Assembly: GCF_012927405.1 (NCBI RefSeq)
Contig: NZ_JABBGM010000001.1
Coordinates: 502,001 to 566,000, forward strand
Origin: Novosphingobium olei
Lineage (GTDB): Bacteria > Pseudomonadota > Alphaproteobacteria > Sphingomonadales > Sphingomonadaceae
Reading direction: 5' to 3'
DNA: 64,000 nt
Within the stretch, counting starts at the first letter, position 1. Each line of letters starts with the position of its first letter. Both the position numbers and the translations under genes were made by a program. The notes beneath the pieces are model-generated. The model did not search any database. It had not been told where the DNA came from and saw nothing but the letters and a program-made list of their open reading frames with translations. This document shows positions 27,609 through 36,738 of this stretch, one piece after another.

Positions 27609-28442
27609 TCAGAAGGCGGGGTCGTATCCGGGAGGCAGATCGTTTGCAGGACCGCTCTGGTCCTCGCTGCCGGGGACGTGGATGCCGCACTCGGTCTTGT
27701 CCCAACCCTTCCAGCGGCCCGAGCGCGGGTCTTCACCGGGCGCGACCTTGCTGGTGCAGGGCGCGCAGCCGATCGAGGGATAGCCCTGAGCTTCGAGCGG
27801 GTGCCGGGGCAGGCCGTGCGCCGCGAAGTAGCCGTCCAGCTGCTCCTTGGTCCACGATGCCAGCGGATTGATCTTGAGCCGCCCCTGCGCATCCGACTTG
27901 TCGATCTCAAAGCGCGGCAGACCGGCGCGGGTGCTCGACTGGAAGCCCTTGCGGCCGGTCAGCGACGCATCGTAGTGCAGCAGCGCTCTGGCGAGCGGCT
28001 CGACCTTGCGGATCTCGCAGCAGCCGTCGGGGTCCCACGACCAGCGCAGGCCGTTCTCGTCCTTCTTGGCGACCAAGTCCCAGTCAGGCTCGACGATCTG
28101 CAGTGCGGTCATGCCGAGATGGGCGATGAGCGCGTCGCGATAGGCGATCGTTTCCGGGAAGTGCTTGCCCGTTTCCAGGAACAGCACGGGCACCGACGGA
28201 TCTATGCTGGCCACGAGATGCAGCAGCACCGCACTTTCCGCGCCGAAGCTGGAGACGATGGCGAGGTCGCCGGCCAGCCCGTCGCGGATCACCGAGCGCA
28301 GCATGTCCTGCGTGTCGGTACCGCGAAACAGGTTGTTCAGCCGAATCGCATCGCTTTCCGTGAAGCGCGGCGAAGTGTCGATCAGGTCGATCTTGCGATC
28401 GGCCCCGGTCTCTCCAGAGGTGCGCGTGGTGCTGCTCATCAT
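27609..28442 (-). CDS. cysH: Adenylylsulfate (APS) reductase, assimilatory, iron-sulfur type
   Basis: Reduces activated sulfate to sulfite. The 277 residues show the PP-loop SSFGAES (64-70) and the catalytic ECGIH (C252). The paired motifs GCCEIRK (C141, C142) and GCAPC (C226, C229) bind a [4Fe-4S] cluster. These four cysteines mark the APS-using class rather than the cluster-free PAPS class of E. coli, although genes of this type are often labelled PAPS reductase. It ends the cobA-DUF2849-cysI-DUF934-cysH run. Confidence 0.95.
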   Translation of the reverse strand: MMSSTTRTSGETGADRKIDLIDTSPRFTESDAIRLNNLFRGTDTQDMLRSVIRDGLAGDLAIVSSFGAESAVLLHLVASIDPSVPVLFLETGKHFPETIAYRDALIAHLGMTALQIVEPDWDLVAKKDENGLRWSWDPDGCCEIRKVEPLARALLHYDASLTGRKGFQSSTRAGLPRFEIDKSDAQGRLKINPLASWTKEQLDGYFAAHGLPRHPLEAQGYPSIGCAPCTSKVAPGEDPRSGRWKGWDKTECGIHVPGSEDQSGPANDLPPGYDPAF

Positions 28443-28469
28443 GATGTCCTTGAAAGACGAAGGGTCCCT

Positions 28470-28898
28470 TCAACCGTGGCGCTTGGCCCAGATCGCGGGA
28501 CGGCCATCGACCGTCTTCTGGTAGACTTCGGGCCAGGTGGCGAAAGCCTTGTCCGCGGCTTCGCGACTGATGTCCTGATTGGGCGCGAAGCTGTCGAACC
28601 CGCAGCGGCGCATGTGGCTCAACTGGTCGAGCAGCACGTCGCCGATCGCGCGCAGTTCACCGGTGTAGCCATGTTCGCGCAGGATGCGCGCTGCCGAATA
28701 GCCGCGCCCATCGGTGTAGGCGGGGAAGTTCACTTCCACGAGCGCCAGCCGGTCGAGGTGCGGCAACAGGTCGCGGGCATCGTCGCCCGGTTCAATGCGG
28801 ACGGCGGTGGCGTTCGATTGATCGGCGAACGCGTCGACCGTCACGGCGGGGTCGGCCACTGGCTCGTCCGAACGATAGCGCAGGGTCTGTTCAACCAT
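28470..28898 (-). CDS. DUF934 protein of the sulfite-reduction operon
   Basis: A 142-residue soluble protein whose C-terminal half matches DUF934: FPAYTDGRGYSAARILREHG, ELRAIGDVLLDQLSHMRRCG, and FDSFAPNQD. This family is nearly always found next to cysI/cysH in alphaproteobacteria and is annotated as probably involved in sulfite reduction; its biochemistry is unknown to me. The start overlaps the cysI stop by eight bases. No cofactor motif is evident, and only one Cys (C99) lies in the conserved part. Confidence 0.88.
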   Translation of the reverse strand: MVEQTLRYRSDEPVADPAVTVDAFADQSNATAVRIEPGDDARDLLPHLDRLALVEVNFPAYTDGRGYSAARILREHGYTGELRAIGDVLLDQLSHMRRCGFDSFAPNQDISREAADKAFATWPEVYQKTVDGRPAIWAKRHG

Positions 28899-30543
28899 TG
28901 ACGGACTCCTTGGCGTAGATCGCCTCCTTGAACGGGGCCATGCCGATCCGGCGGTAGGTGTCGAGGAAACGCTCCCCGTCGGTGCGCTGTGCGAGATAGA
29001 CGTCGGTTGCCTTCTCGATCGCGTCGACGATGCCGTCCTCGTTGAAGCCCGGGCCGGTGATCGTGCCGAGCGAGGTGTCCGCGCCTTCCGAGCCGCCCAG
29101 CAGCAGCTGGTAGTTCTCGACGCCCTTGCGGTCGACACCCAGGATGCCGATGTGGCCGGCGTGGTGGTGGCCACAGGCGTTGATGCAGCCCGAGATCTTC
29201 AGCTTCAGCTCACCCAGTTCCTGCTGGCGGCCGAGATCGGCAAAGCGTTCGGAAATCTTCTGCGCCACCGGGATCGAGCGCGCGTTGGCAAGGCTGCAGT
29301 AATCGAGGCCCGGGCAGGCGATGATGTCGCTGATCAGGTCGAGGTTCGCGTTGGCGAGCCCCGCTTCGTCCAGCTTCTGCCACAGCGTGTAGAGATCGGC
29401 CTTTTTGACGTGCGGCAGCACGATGTTCTGCGCATGGGTGACGCGCAGTTCGTCGAAGCTGTAATCGCGCGCGAGGTCAGCCATCAGGCGGATCTGGTCG
29501 GCACTCGCGTCGCCCGGGATGCCGCCCACCGGCTTCAGCGCGATGGTGGCGATGGCATAGCCCGCCTGCTTGTGGGCGTGGACGTTCTGCTTCACCCAGA
29601 CGGCGAAATCGGGGTCGGACAGGTCCAGATCGTCCGATGCCGCGGCGTCGAAGCCGGGCTGTTCGAAGAAGCCCTTGATGCGTTCAAGTTCGGCCGGCGG
29701 CGGCTCAAGCCCGAGCGTCAGGATATGGGCGAATTCTTCCTCGACCTGTCGACGGTATTCGTCGGCGCCGATCTCGTGGACGAGGATCTTGATCCGCGCC
29801 TTGTACTTGTTGTCGCGGCGACCGTAGCGGTTGTACACGCGCAGGCACGCTTCGAGGTACGAGATCATCTGCAGCGGCGGCACGAAATCGCCGATCACGG
29901 GCGCGATCATCGGGGTGCGGCCCATGCCGCCACCGACGTAGAACTTGCAGCCGATCTCGCCCGCGTCGTTCTTCACCAGCTGAATGCCGATGTCGTGCAG
30001 CTTCATCGCCGCGCGGTCGGTCTCGCTGCCGATGATCGCGATCTTGAACTTGCGCGGCAGGTAATCGAATTCCGGATGGAACGTCGACCACTGGCGCAGC
30101 AGCTCGGCATAGGGGCGCGGATCGACCAGCTCGTCCGCAGCGGCACCAGCGAAGTGGTCGGCCGTGGTGTTGCGGATACAGTTGCCGCTGGTCTGGATGG
30201 CGTGCATCTCGACCGAGGCGAGGTCGGCCAGAAGGTCCGGCGCCTGTTCCAGCTTGATCCAGTTGTACTGGATGTTCTGGCGCGTGGTGAAGTGGCCATA
30301 GCCGCGGTCGTACTTGTCCGCGATGTCGCCCAGCATGCGCATCTGGCGGCTGTTGAGCGTGCCATAGGGGATCGCCACCCGCAGCATGTAGGCGTGGAGC
30401 TGAAGGTAGAGGCCGTTCTTCAGGCGCAGCGGCTTGAACTGGTCCTCGGTGATTTCACCGGCAAGGCGGCGGTTCACCTGATCGCGAAATTCCGCGACGC
30501 GGGCATCGACCATCGCCTGGTCGTAGCTGTCGTACTGATACAT
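28891..30543 (-). CDS. cysI: Sulfite (nitrite/sulfite) reductase haemoprotein
   Basis: Six-electron reduction of sulfite to sulfide by a coupled sirohaem-[4Fe-4S] centre. The 550 residues form two ferredoxin-like half domains, with sirohaem-binding FTTRQNIQYNWI and TSGNCIRNTTADH. The cluster ligands are C410, C416, C453 and C457 (CPGLDYC, CINAC), spaced C-X5-C and C-X3-C. Context with cobA (sirohaem precursor) and cysH favours sulfite over nitrite. No flavoprotein cysJ is in the operon, so the electron donor is probably a ferredoxin or an unknown partner. Confidence 0.94.
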   Translation of the reverse strand: MYQYDSYDQAMVDARVAEFRDQVNRRLAGEITEDQFKPLRLKNGLYLQLHAYMLRVAIPYGTLNSRQMRMLGDIADKYDRGYGHFTTRQNIQYNWIKLEQAPDLLADLASVEMHAIQTSGNCIRNTTADHFAGAAADELVDPRPYAELLRQWSTFHPEFDYLPRKFKIAIIGSETDRAAMKLHDIGIQLVKNDAGEIGCKFYVGGGMGRTPMIAPVIGDFVPPLQMISYLEACLRVYNRYGRRDNKYKARIKILVHEIGADEYRRQVEEEFAHILTLGLEPPPAELERIKGFFEQPGFDAAASDDLDLSDPDFAVWVKQNVHAHKQAGYAIATIALKPVGGIPGDASADQIRLMADLARDYSFDELRVTHAQNIVLPHVKKADLYTLWQKLDEAGLANANLDLISDIIACPGLDYCSLANARSIPVAQKISERFADLGRQQELGELKLKISGCINACGHHHAGHIGILGVDRKGVENYQLLLGGSEGADTSLGTITGPGFNEDGIVDAIEKATDVYLAQRTDGERFLDTYRRIGMAPFKEAIYAKESVNG

Positions 30544-30544
30544 G

Positions 30545-30841
30545 TCAGATCACCCAGGTGCCGGCGGCAGGGTCGGCAGGCTTGAGGGAAAGGTCGAGGC
30601 GCACCGTCGGCCCAAGGGCGCGGATGCGGTCCTTGATGTGCGCGGGGCGAACGCCTTCGTCGGTCTGCGCGGCGTCGATCACCTGCGTATCGGTGACGAT
30701 CTGCTTGGCGTTTTCGCGGGCGATGATCGCTTCGGCGCCTTCGGGCACATCGACGGCGTCGTTGACATGGCGCGACCAGCCTTCACCGGTCCACCAGATC
30801 ACGTCGCCGGTCCTCAGGTCGCTGCCGGTGATGATCTTCAC
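30545..30841 (-). CDS. DUF2849 small protein
   Basis: A 98-residue protein between cobA and cysI, one base from the latter and overlapping cobA by four. It matches DUF2849 in its N-terminal TGSDLRTGDVIWWTGEGW and the C-terminal hydrophobic-basic end. It has no Cys, no signal and no membrane segment. The strict operon position suggests a role with sulfite reductase, perhaps as a docking, assembly or electron-donor adaptor; this is inference only. Confidence 0.87.
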   Translation of the reverse strand: MKIITGSDLRTGDVIWWTGEGWSRHVNDAVDVPEGAEAIIARENAKQIVTDTQVIDAAQTDEGVRPAHIKDRIRALGPTVRLDLSLKPADPAAGTWVI

Positions 30842-31608
30842 TGTACGGCCTCCAGCACTTGCTTCAATTCCATCATGTCTCCCCGGCCTGTCACCTCACC
30901 GATCACGATGAGGGCAGGACTCTTGACCTTGTTGTCGGCAACCAGCGCGGCGAGGCCGGCCAGCTGCCCGCGCAGCACCCGCATCGTCGGGCGCGCGGCG
31001 TTTTCGATCACCGCCAGCGGCATGTCGGGCGACAGTCCGTCTGCGATCAGCTTTTCGGCGATCGCCTCGCTCGTGGCGATGCCCATGTAGATCACCAGCG
31101 TGCGGCCCACGCCGGCAAGGCCGGCCCAGTTCTGTTCGGACAGGCCCTTGCACTGCCCGGCAACGAAGCTGACGATGCTGGCGTTCTCGCGGTGGGTCAG
31201 CGGGATCTGCGCCGCCGCGGCTGCGCCCATCGCTGCGCTGATGCCGGGCACGACTTCCACCGCGACACCCGCCGCGTGGCAGGCTTCCGCCTCTTCGCCG
31301 CCGCGACCGAACACGAACGGATCGCCGCCCTTCAGACGGATCACGTCGTGACCCTCCAGCGCCTCGCGGACCAGCAGCGCGTTGATCTCGTCCTGCTGCA
31401 GGGTATGGCGCGCCCGGCTCTTGGCGACGGAGATCATGCGCGCGGTTCGGGGCGCCATTGCCAGGATCGACGGATCGACCAGCCCGTCATGCACCACGAC
31501 TTCGGCACGCATCAGCAGGCGCGCTGCGCGCAGCGTGAGCAGGTCGGGATCGCCGGGGCCTGCGCCTACGAGGTAGACAGTGCCAGAACGGGTAGGAGAC
31601 TGGGTCAT
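30838..31608 (-). CDS. cobA: Uroporphyrinogen-III C-methyltransferase (SUMT)
   Basis: Two SAM-dependent methylations of uroporphyrinogen III to precorrin-2, the precursor of the sirohaem used by CysI. The 256 residues have the first signature VYLVGAGPGDPDLLTLRAAR (11-30) and VIRLKGGDPFVFGRGGEEA. VVPGISAAMGAAAAAQIPLTHR and MGIATSEAIAEKL also match the family. It is the first gene of the sulfur operon; the 69 bases upstream contain a short CTCGC/GCGAG hairpin but no convincing promoter. Confidence 0.95.
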   Translation of the reverse strand: MTQSPTRSGTVYLVGAGPGDPDLLTLRAARLLMRAEVVVHDGLVDPSILAMAPRTARMISVAKSRARHTLQQDEINALLVREALEGHDVIRLKGGDPFVFGRGGEEAEACHAAGVAVEVVPGISAAMGAAAAAQIPLTHRENASIVSFVAGQCKGLSEQNWAGLAGVGRTLVIYMGIATSEAIAEKLIADGLSPDMPLAVIENAARPTMRVLRGQLAGLAALVADNKVKSPALIVIGEVTGRGDMMELKQVLEAVQ

Positions 31609-31677
31609 CGTCGGCCATGTGGGCCGGGCCAGCCAGACTCGCCAGCGAGAATGGCTTGGGGGATCGCTAGGCCAGCT

Positions 31678-32616
31678 TTAGGGCTCTTGCGATCCGCCCC
31701 TTGCCGCCAAAATCCGCGCCACTTCGCGCAGGCCATCGGAATCGCGCAAGTGTACGTCCGATTGGGGGAAGGGGATTTCCACGCCCTGCCGGCGGAACAG
31801 GTGCCAGGCGGCTTTCAGCACCTGCGAGCGTACGTTGCCGACGCCCATTTCGGGGTCGTCGATCCAGCAGATCACCTGCATCTCGATCGCGCTGGGGCCG
31901 AAGGCGGACAGCAGCACGCCGGGCTCGGGATGCGCCAGAACCCGCGGCGCCGAGCGTGCGGCTTCGAGCAACAGGCGTTCGGCAAGGTCGATGTCGCTGC
32001 CGTAAGCGATGCCTACAGGGATCGAGATCGCCACCTGACGCGACGAATAGGACCAGTTCTCGACCTGGCTGGTCATCAGGATCTCGTTCGGGATCAGGTA
32101 TTCGCGATTGTCGCGCGTGGTCACCGATACCGCGCGCAGGCCGATCCGCTTTACCTCGCCAAAGGTGTTGCCCTTGCCATCGCTCACCGCGATCACGTCG
32201 CCCGGCTTGATCGAACGGTCCATCAGCAGGATGATTCCGGCGATCATGTTGCCGAAGGTCTTCTGCAGACCGAAACCGATGGCGAGGCCGAACGCGCCGG
32301 AAAACACCGTCAGCGCCGTCAGGCTGATGCCCAGCACGTCGATCGCGGTGAAGAAGGCCAGCGCCCAGATCGCCATCGTGGCGAGCTTTTCGGTCAGCAC
32401 CTTCTGCGTCGCGTCTAGCGAAGTGATGCGCCGCACCATCACGCGGCCGATCCGCGCCGCCAGCCGCGCGCCGTAGAAGGCGCAGAGCACGACGAAAATC
32501 ATCCACACCGCATTGAGCAGCGAGATGTGGTAATGCCCGACGTCGATCGAAATGGAATCGATCGCCTCGCGCGCATCGCGCAGCATCCGCGACAGGTCGC
32601 GCATGTGGCGGGTCAT
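31678..32616 (-). CDS. MscS family mechanosensitive channel
   Basis: A 312-residue small-conductance channel protein. Three N-terminal hydrophobic segments are followed by the pore-helix and beta-domain signature FSGAFGLAIGFGLQKTFGNM, MDRSIKPGDVIAV, and EVKRIGLRAVSVTTRDNREY, then the alpha/beta C-terminal domain. It protects against hypo-osmotic shock in relatives. Its start overlaps the metC stop (ATGA), an unusual operon pairing with no obvious functional link. Confidence 0.93.
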   Translation of the reverse strand: MTRHMRDLSRMLRDAREAIDSISIDVGHYHISLLNAVWMIFVVLCAFYGARLAARIGRVMVRRITSLDATQKVLTEKLATMAIWALAFFTAIDVLGISLTALTVFSGAFGLAIGFGLQKTFGNMIAGIILLMDRSIKPGDVIAVSDGKGNTFGEVKRIGLRAVSVTTRDNREYLIPNEILMTSQVENWSYSSRQVAISIPVGIAYGSDIDLAERLLLEAARSAPRVLAHPEPGVLLSAFGPSAIEMQVICWIDDPEMGVGNVRSQVLKAAWHLFRRQGVEIPFPQSDVHLRDSDGLREVARILAARGGSQEP

Positions 32617-33842
32617 CGCGCTTCTTCCCAGGCCCGCAGGCCAAGCTCGAGATCGGCGATGAGATCGGCGGTGTCTTCAAGGCCGATCGACAGGCGAACG
32701 CCGAACCGGTCGTCCGCGTCCATGCCCGCGAGCGGCCAGGCGCTTGCGGTGCGGATGGCCTGCGGATCGACCGGCGTCGCCAGACTCTCGAACCCGCCCC
32801 ACGAATAGCCGATGCCGAACAGGTGCAGCGCATCGATCAGCGCATCGCGCGCGGCGCTGGTCCCGCCCTTGAGCACGAAGCTGAACAGCCCACACCCGCC
32901 GGTGAAATCGCGGCGCCACAGGTCGTGCCCGGGGGAGCCGGGCAGCATCGGGCAAAGCACGCGGGAAACTTCGGGGCGCGCCGCAAGCCATTCGGCAATG
33001 GCCGTGGCGCTTCGGGTCTCGGCCTCGAGCCGCAGGTGCATCGTGCGCATGCCGCGCAGCATCAGCGCGGCATCGTCGGGCGAGACGACATTGCCCAGCC
33101 CTTGCGCGCGCAGGCGCAGGCGTCGGTACCAGTCGGGGCCGGCGCTTGCCGAACCCATCATGCAGTCGGAATGGCCGGAGACGTGCTTGGTCAGGCTCAT
33201 CACCGTAATGTCGGCGCCGTGGTCAAGCGCGGCGAAACCAAGCGGCGAGGCCCAGGTGTTGTCGAGCACGGTGACGATCCCGCGCGCCTTGGCCATCGCG
33301 GCCAGCGCGGGCACGTCCTGCACTTCCAGCGTCAGGCTGCCCGGGCTTTCGAGCAGGACGCAGCGCGTCTTTTCGCAGATCGCAGCCTCGAACGCGGCCG
33401 GATCGGTCGGATCGAACCAGCGCGTCGTCACGCCGAAGTCCGCCAGCAGGCCGCGGCCCATCACCCGGCTGGGCTCGTAGGCGTTGTCGGTCATCAGCAG
33501 CACGTCGCCCGGCCGCAGCACGGTCAGCAGGACGCCCGCGATCGCGGCAACGCCCGAAGGATAGAGCACTGTGCCGGCCGCGCCAGGCTCGAGGCTGGTC
33601 AGCGCATCGGACAATGCCCATTGCGTCGGCGCACCCCGGCGGCCGTAGTAGAACTTGCCGTCCTCGTTCGCCGGATGCGCGCGCAGCGCCGCCACGTCGG
33701 GATAGAGATGCGTGCTTGCCCGCCATACCGGGGGGGCGACGACTGCGCCAGGGTGGTCGGGCGTGCCGGTCCATTCGGGGCGTCGTCCTGCCCCTGCCAG
33801 ACGGGTGCCGGGACCGGCGTTTTCGCTATCACTGTTGGCCAT
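32613..33842 (-). CDS. metC: Cystathionine beta-lyase
   Basis: PLP enzyme cleaving cystathionine to homocysteine, pyruvate and ammonia in methionine synthesis. The 409 residues show VAPPVWRASTHLYPDV, YYGRRGAPTQWALSDAL, and the DNTWASPLGF segment. The PLP Lys is K219 in SLTKHVSGHSD. C-terminal RLSIGLEDTADLIADLE is typical of the Cys/Met metabolism family. The YYGRRGAPT variant and ALHLFGIGYSWGGFESL point to beta-lyase rather than gamma-synthase. Confidence 0.92.
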   Translation of the reverse strand: MANSDSENAGPGTRLAGAGRRPEWTGTPDHPGAVVAPPVWRASTHLYPDVAALRAHPANEDGKFYYGRRGAPTQWALSDALTSLEPGAAGTVLYPSGVAAIAGVLLTVLRPGDVLLMTDNAYEPSRVMGRGLLADFGVTTRWFDPTDPAAFEAAICEKTRCVLLESPGSLTLEVQDVPALAAMAKARGIVTVLDNTWASPLGFAALDHGADITVMSLTKHVSGHSDCMMGSASAGPDWYRRLRLRAQGLGNVVSPDDAALMLRGMRTMHLRLEAETRSATAIAEWLAARPEVSRVLCPMLPGSPGHDLWRRDFTGGCGLFSFVLKGGTSAARDALIDALHLFGIGYSWGGFESLATPVDPQAIRTASAWPLAGMDADDRFGVRLSIGLEDTADLIADLELGLRAWEEAR

Positions 33843-33913
33843 GCGCCTGCCTTAGGCGGTTTCCGTCGCAAAGGGAATCGCTGCCAGCCGCCCTTGTCGC
33901 AAGGCGGCCCAGA

Positions 33914-34762
33914 TCAGCGCGCCGGGCCGGTTTCCACCGGAAGTGCCGGGTCTGCGCCCCATTCCGACCACGAACCGTCATAGAGCGAGACGTCCTCCTT
34001 GCCGAGGAGGTGCAGCGCGAAGATCAGCACGTTGGCCGTCATCCCCGATCCGCACGAGGAGATCACCGGGCGATCCATGTCGATCCCGGCCGCATCGAAG
34101 GCTGCGCGTAAGGCTTCCGGCTTTTTCCAGGTGCCGTCGGGAGCGAACAGGCTCGCATAGGGCACGTTGCGGGCGCCCGGGATGTGGCCGCTGGCAAGAC
34201 CGGGCTTGGTTTCGGCCACGTCGCCGGTGAAGCGCCCGGCACCGCGCGCATCGACCAGTTGTTCGGCGCCGCTGTCGATGTTGGCGAGCACCTGCGCCTT
34301 CGACCGCACGTGGCTGTCGTCACTCCACACGGTGAAGTGGCGATGGCGCAGCGTTTCCCGCCCTTGCGCGCAGGGACGGCCTTCGGCCTTCCACTTGGCG
34401 ATGCCACCATCCAGCAGCGCGACGTTCTGCGCACCGAACATCGTCAACATGAACCAGGCGCGCGTGGCGGATTTGATCGGGCTGTCATCATAGACGACGA
34501 TGCGGCTGCCGTCGCCGAGCCCGAGGCTCTGCATGCGGCTGGCAAAGCGTTCCGCACTCGGCAGGGTGTTGGCAACGGATGCGGCGGGATCGATGAGATT
34601 GGCAAGGTCCATGAACACTGCGCCGGGAATGTGGCAGGCCTCGTACTCGAGCGCTGCATTGCGCGTGTGCTCGGGAAGAAAGGCGCTCGCGTCGACCACC
34701 CGAAGGTCGCTCGCACCCATCTCGTCCGCGAGCCACTGGGTGGTCACCAACGAATCCATCAT
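33914..34762 (-). CDS. sseA: 3-mercaptopyruvate sulfurtransferase (rhodanese family)
   Basis: Two tandem rhodanese domains in 282 residues; the second carries the active loop CGSGMT with Cys237. The six-residue loop CG(S/G)G(V/M)T is typical of mercaptopyruvate sulfurtransferase rather than thiosulfate rhodanese (CRKGVT). The first domain has HIPGAVFMDL and VVYDDS; the second has HIPGARNVPY. AGGAG lies just before the paired ATGs at 34762/34759. Its position after sulfur-assimilation and metC genes suits sulfane-sulfur handling. Confidence 0.92.
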   Translation of the reverse strand: MMDSLVTTQWLADEMGASDLRVVDASAFLPEHTRNAALEYEACHIPGAVFMDLANLIDPAASVANTLPSAERFASRMQSLGLGDGSRIVVYDDSPIKSATRAWFMLTMFGAQNVALLDGGIAKWKAEGRPCAQGRETLRHRHFTVWSDDSHVRSKAQVLANIDSGAEQLVDARGAGRFTGDVAETKPGLASGHIPGARNVPYASLFAPDGTWKKPEALRAAFDAAGIDMDRPVISSCGSGMTANVLIFALHLLGKEDVSLYDGSWSEWGADPALPVETGPAR

Positions 34763-34867
34763 GTGCTCCTGCCTGGGTTCCGGACCGTCTTTGCGGACTC
34801 GGAAGCAATCAGCCTAGCCATGCCGGGCGGAGGCGTCGACCCCTCAATGGTTCAGGATGCGATGTGT

Positions 34868-36124
34868 TCAGCCCGCCGGCATCGCCAGAGGGCGCTGGCC
34901 GAGATCGGCCCAGATGCGCGGGCCGAGGTCGAGCCGGAACGGCTGCAGCCGTGCGGCTGCCGGTCGTGCCTCCTGCCCGACGAGCCATGCCGCCCGCGCG
35001 CGGACTGCCCGGCCGCCGGGTGCGCTTGCCCAAGCATCGAGCCGCGCCAGCGGCACGAACAACGCCTGCTCGGCGTGACGGATCGGCATGACTGCAGCCA
35101 GCGGCAGGCGCATCTCGCCTTGCAGCAGGACTTCGGCCCCGGGATCGAGTCGGTCGATCCGGTGGATCGGCGGCAGCTCGGGGCCGACGAGGCCGAGCTG
35201 CTCCTCCATCGGGCGCGAGGAATGGGCGGCGACCATGTCGCCTCCGATGGCGATATCCTCCAGCGGTTCGTGCCCGCGATTGAGCGCCACGATGCGGTAC
35301 GCGAGCGTGGTGTTGACCAGGGTTGCGGAAAGACGCGTCGCCTCAAGCACCAGCACAAGCGGCTCGCCTTCGCGCATCGCAGGCCGGGGCGTGATCGCGG
35401 GACCGGGCGCTGGTTTCGGAGCGATCGCCGGAGCTGGCGGGGAAAGTGGCGTTGCAACCGGCGCGGCGGCTGTCGGCTCGGCGTCGTCCGATGCGACAGG
35501 GTACGCAACCGGCGTGGGGCGCACGAATTCGGGCACGCCAGGCTTGCGCCGCCGCTGCATCAGCCCAAGCGCTCCACCGACGAGGGCCAGGGCAGCTGCA
35601 CCTGCCGCCCAAGGCCACCATGGAGCGGATGGCGAAGCTTGCGATCCGGCGGCCGGAGCCTCAGGCAATGCGGGCACCGTGCTCGCCGATGGTGCAGGTA
35701 TCGCCTCGTTCGTCGCAGTAGTTGTGGGCGCCGAAGCGGCCGATGGTGCGGCCGCGGCGTCGGGCGTTGGCGAGTCAGCGGGCCTCGGGGCCGATGCTGC
35801 CGGCGCCACCGCTTCCGTTTGCGCGGTGCGGGGGCGGGGCGTTGGGCGCACTGCGGGTGTCGGCGAGGGCAGGACGATGGTCGGGGCGGCACTGGCGCTG
35901 GCGCTTGGCTGCGGGGTGGCGACGGTTGGCGGCGGTGCGCCGTCATCGACCGGCCCGGCGGCGCGCGGTGCGGGCGAGGGGCTCGAGGGCGGCAATTGAT
36001 AGTCGCTCGCCGGCTGCGCGTGCGACAGCGGCACTGTGGCTGCCATGCACGAAACCGCCAGCGCAGCAGCGGCGAGCCGACCTGCCTTGTCCAATCGCGC
36101 CGTCTTGACCCGCGCCCCACTCAC
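34868..36124 (-). CDS. Unrecognised Pro/Ala-rich signal-anchored membrane protein
   Basis: About 418 residues from GTG 36124 (an upstream ATG at 36238 gives 456, but the extra residues look non-coding). A signal peptide (AAAALAVSCMAATVPLSHAQ) leads into a 130-residue Pro/Ala/Ser/Thr-rich region. One membrane helix (WPWAAGAAALALVGGALGL) is followed by the stop-transfer MQRRRK. Another Ala/Pro linker and a C-terminal domain of about 150 residues follow (for example LVLEATRLSATLVNTTLAYR, LGPELPPIHRID-like segments). Topology should put the low-complexity part in the periplasm and the C-terminal domain in the cytoplasm. I do not recognise the domain. Confidence 0.7.
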   Translation of the reverse strand: MSGARVKTARLDKAGRLAAAALAVSCMAATVPLSHAQPASDYQLPPSSPSPAPRAAGPVDDGAPPPTVATPQPSASASAAPTIVLPSPTPAVRPTPRPRTAQTEAVAPAASAPRPADSPTPDAAAAPSAASAPTTTATNEAIPAPSASTVPALPEAPAAGSQASPSAPWWPWAAGAAALALVGGALGLMQRRRKPGVPEFVRPTPVAYPVASDDAEPTAAAPVATPLSPPAPAIAPKPAPGPAITPRPAMREGEPLVLVLEATRLSATLVNTTLAYRIVALNRGHEPLEDIAIGGDMVAAHSSRPMEEQLGLVGPELPPIHRIDRLDPGAEVLLQGEMRLPLAAVMPIRHAEQALFVPLARLDAWASAPGGRAVRARAAWLVGQEARPAAARLQPFRLDLGPRIWADLGQRPLAMPAG

Positions 36125-36274
36125 GTCCTGTACCCCATCGATCTCGTAAACCTGTCCCGCCAAGGCGGGGGCGGGTGAATAGCGGCTTAATGGGCAACCC
36201 GAAACCGCCGTCTTGCCTCGGCGAAGCGGCAGGTGCATGGGCGTCGCATCATTGCATCACAGGAGCCAGCCCTC

Positions 36275-36730
36275 ATGGCCGACACCGCGCCGCTGCATCT
36301 CGGGCGGACCAGCAGCTTGCCCGCATCGCCTGAAGAGGCGGTGCTCGATTATGTGCCCAATCCCAGGCCGGGCACGCTCTATCTCGTGCGCTTCGTCAGC
36401 CCGGAATTCACCTCGCTCTGCCCGGTGACCGCGCAGCCCGATTTCGCGCACCTCGTCATCGATTACGTGCCGGGCGAAACGATCGTCGAATCCAAGTCGC
36501 TCAAGCTCTTCCTCGGATCGTTCCGCAACCATGCCGCGTTCCACGAGGATTGCACCGTCGGCATCGGACAGCGCCTGTTCGACGAGATGAAGCCGCAGTG
36601 GCTGCGCATTGGCGGTTACTGGTATCCGCGCGGCGGCATCCCGATCGACGTGTTCTGGCAATCCTCGGCGCCGCCCGCCGATCTCTGGCTGCCCGATCAG
36701 GGCGTGCCATCCTACCGCGGACGCGGCTGA
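36275..36730 (+). CDS. queF: NADPH-dependent 7-cyano-7-deazaguanine reductase
   Basis: Reduces preQ0 to preQ1 in queuosine synthesis for tRNA. The 151 residues match the short, YkvM-like type: catalytic Cys49 in [16 protein letters not shown] with Asp56, the QueF motif ESKSLKL (72-78), and the C-terminal [22 protein letters not shown] (36261-36265) nine bases before ATG 36275 decides the start. No other queuosine gene is in the window. Confidence 0.96.
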   Translation: MADTAPLHLGRTSSLPASPEEAVLDYVPNPRPGTLYLVRFVSPEFTSLCPVTAQPDFAHLVIDYVPGETIVESKSLKLFLGSFRNHAAFHEDCTVGIGQRLFDEMKPQWLRIGGYWYPRGGIPIDVFWQSSAPPADLWLPDQGVPSYRGRG

Positions 36731-36738
36731 ATGGAGCC

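Noticed and set aside
33843-33913. SAM riboswitch near metC
   Set aside because: The upstream gap is only 71 bases and shows no recognisable SAM-I or SAM-II core.
36125-36274. preQ1 riboswitch in front of queF
   Set aside because: I could not find the compact C-rich pseudoknot with its A-rich tail; the region only has a short CCCGCC/GGCGGG repeat and other GC-rich repeats.
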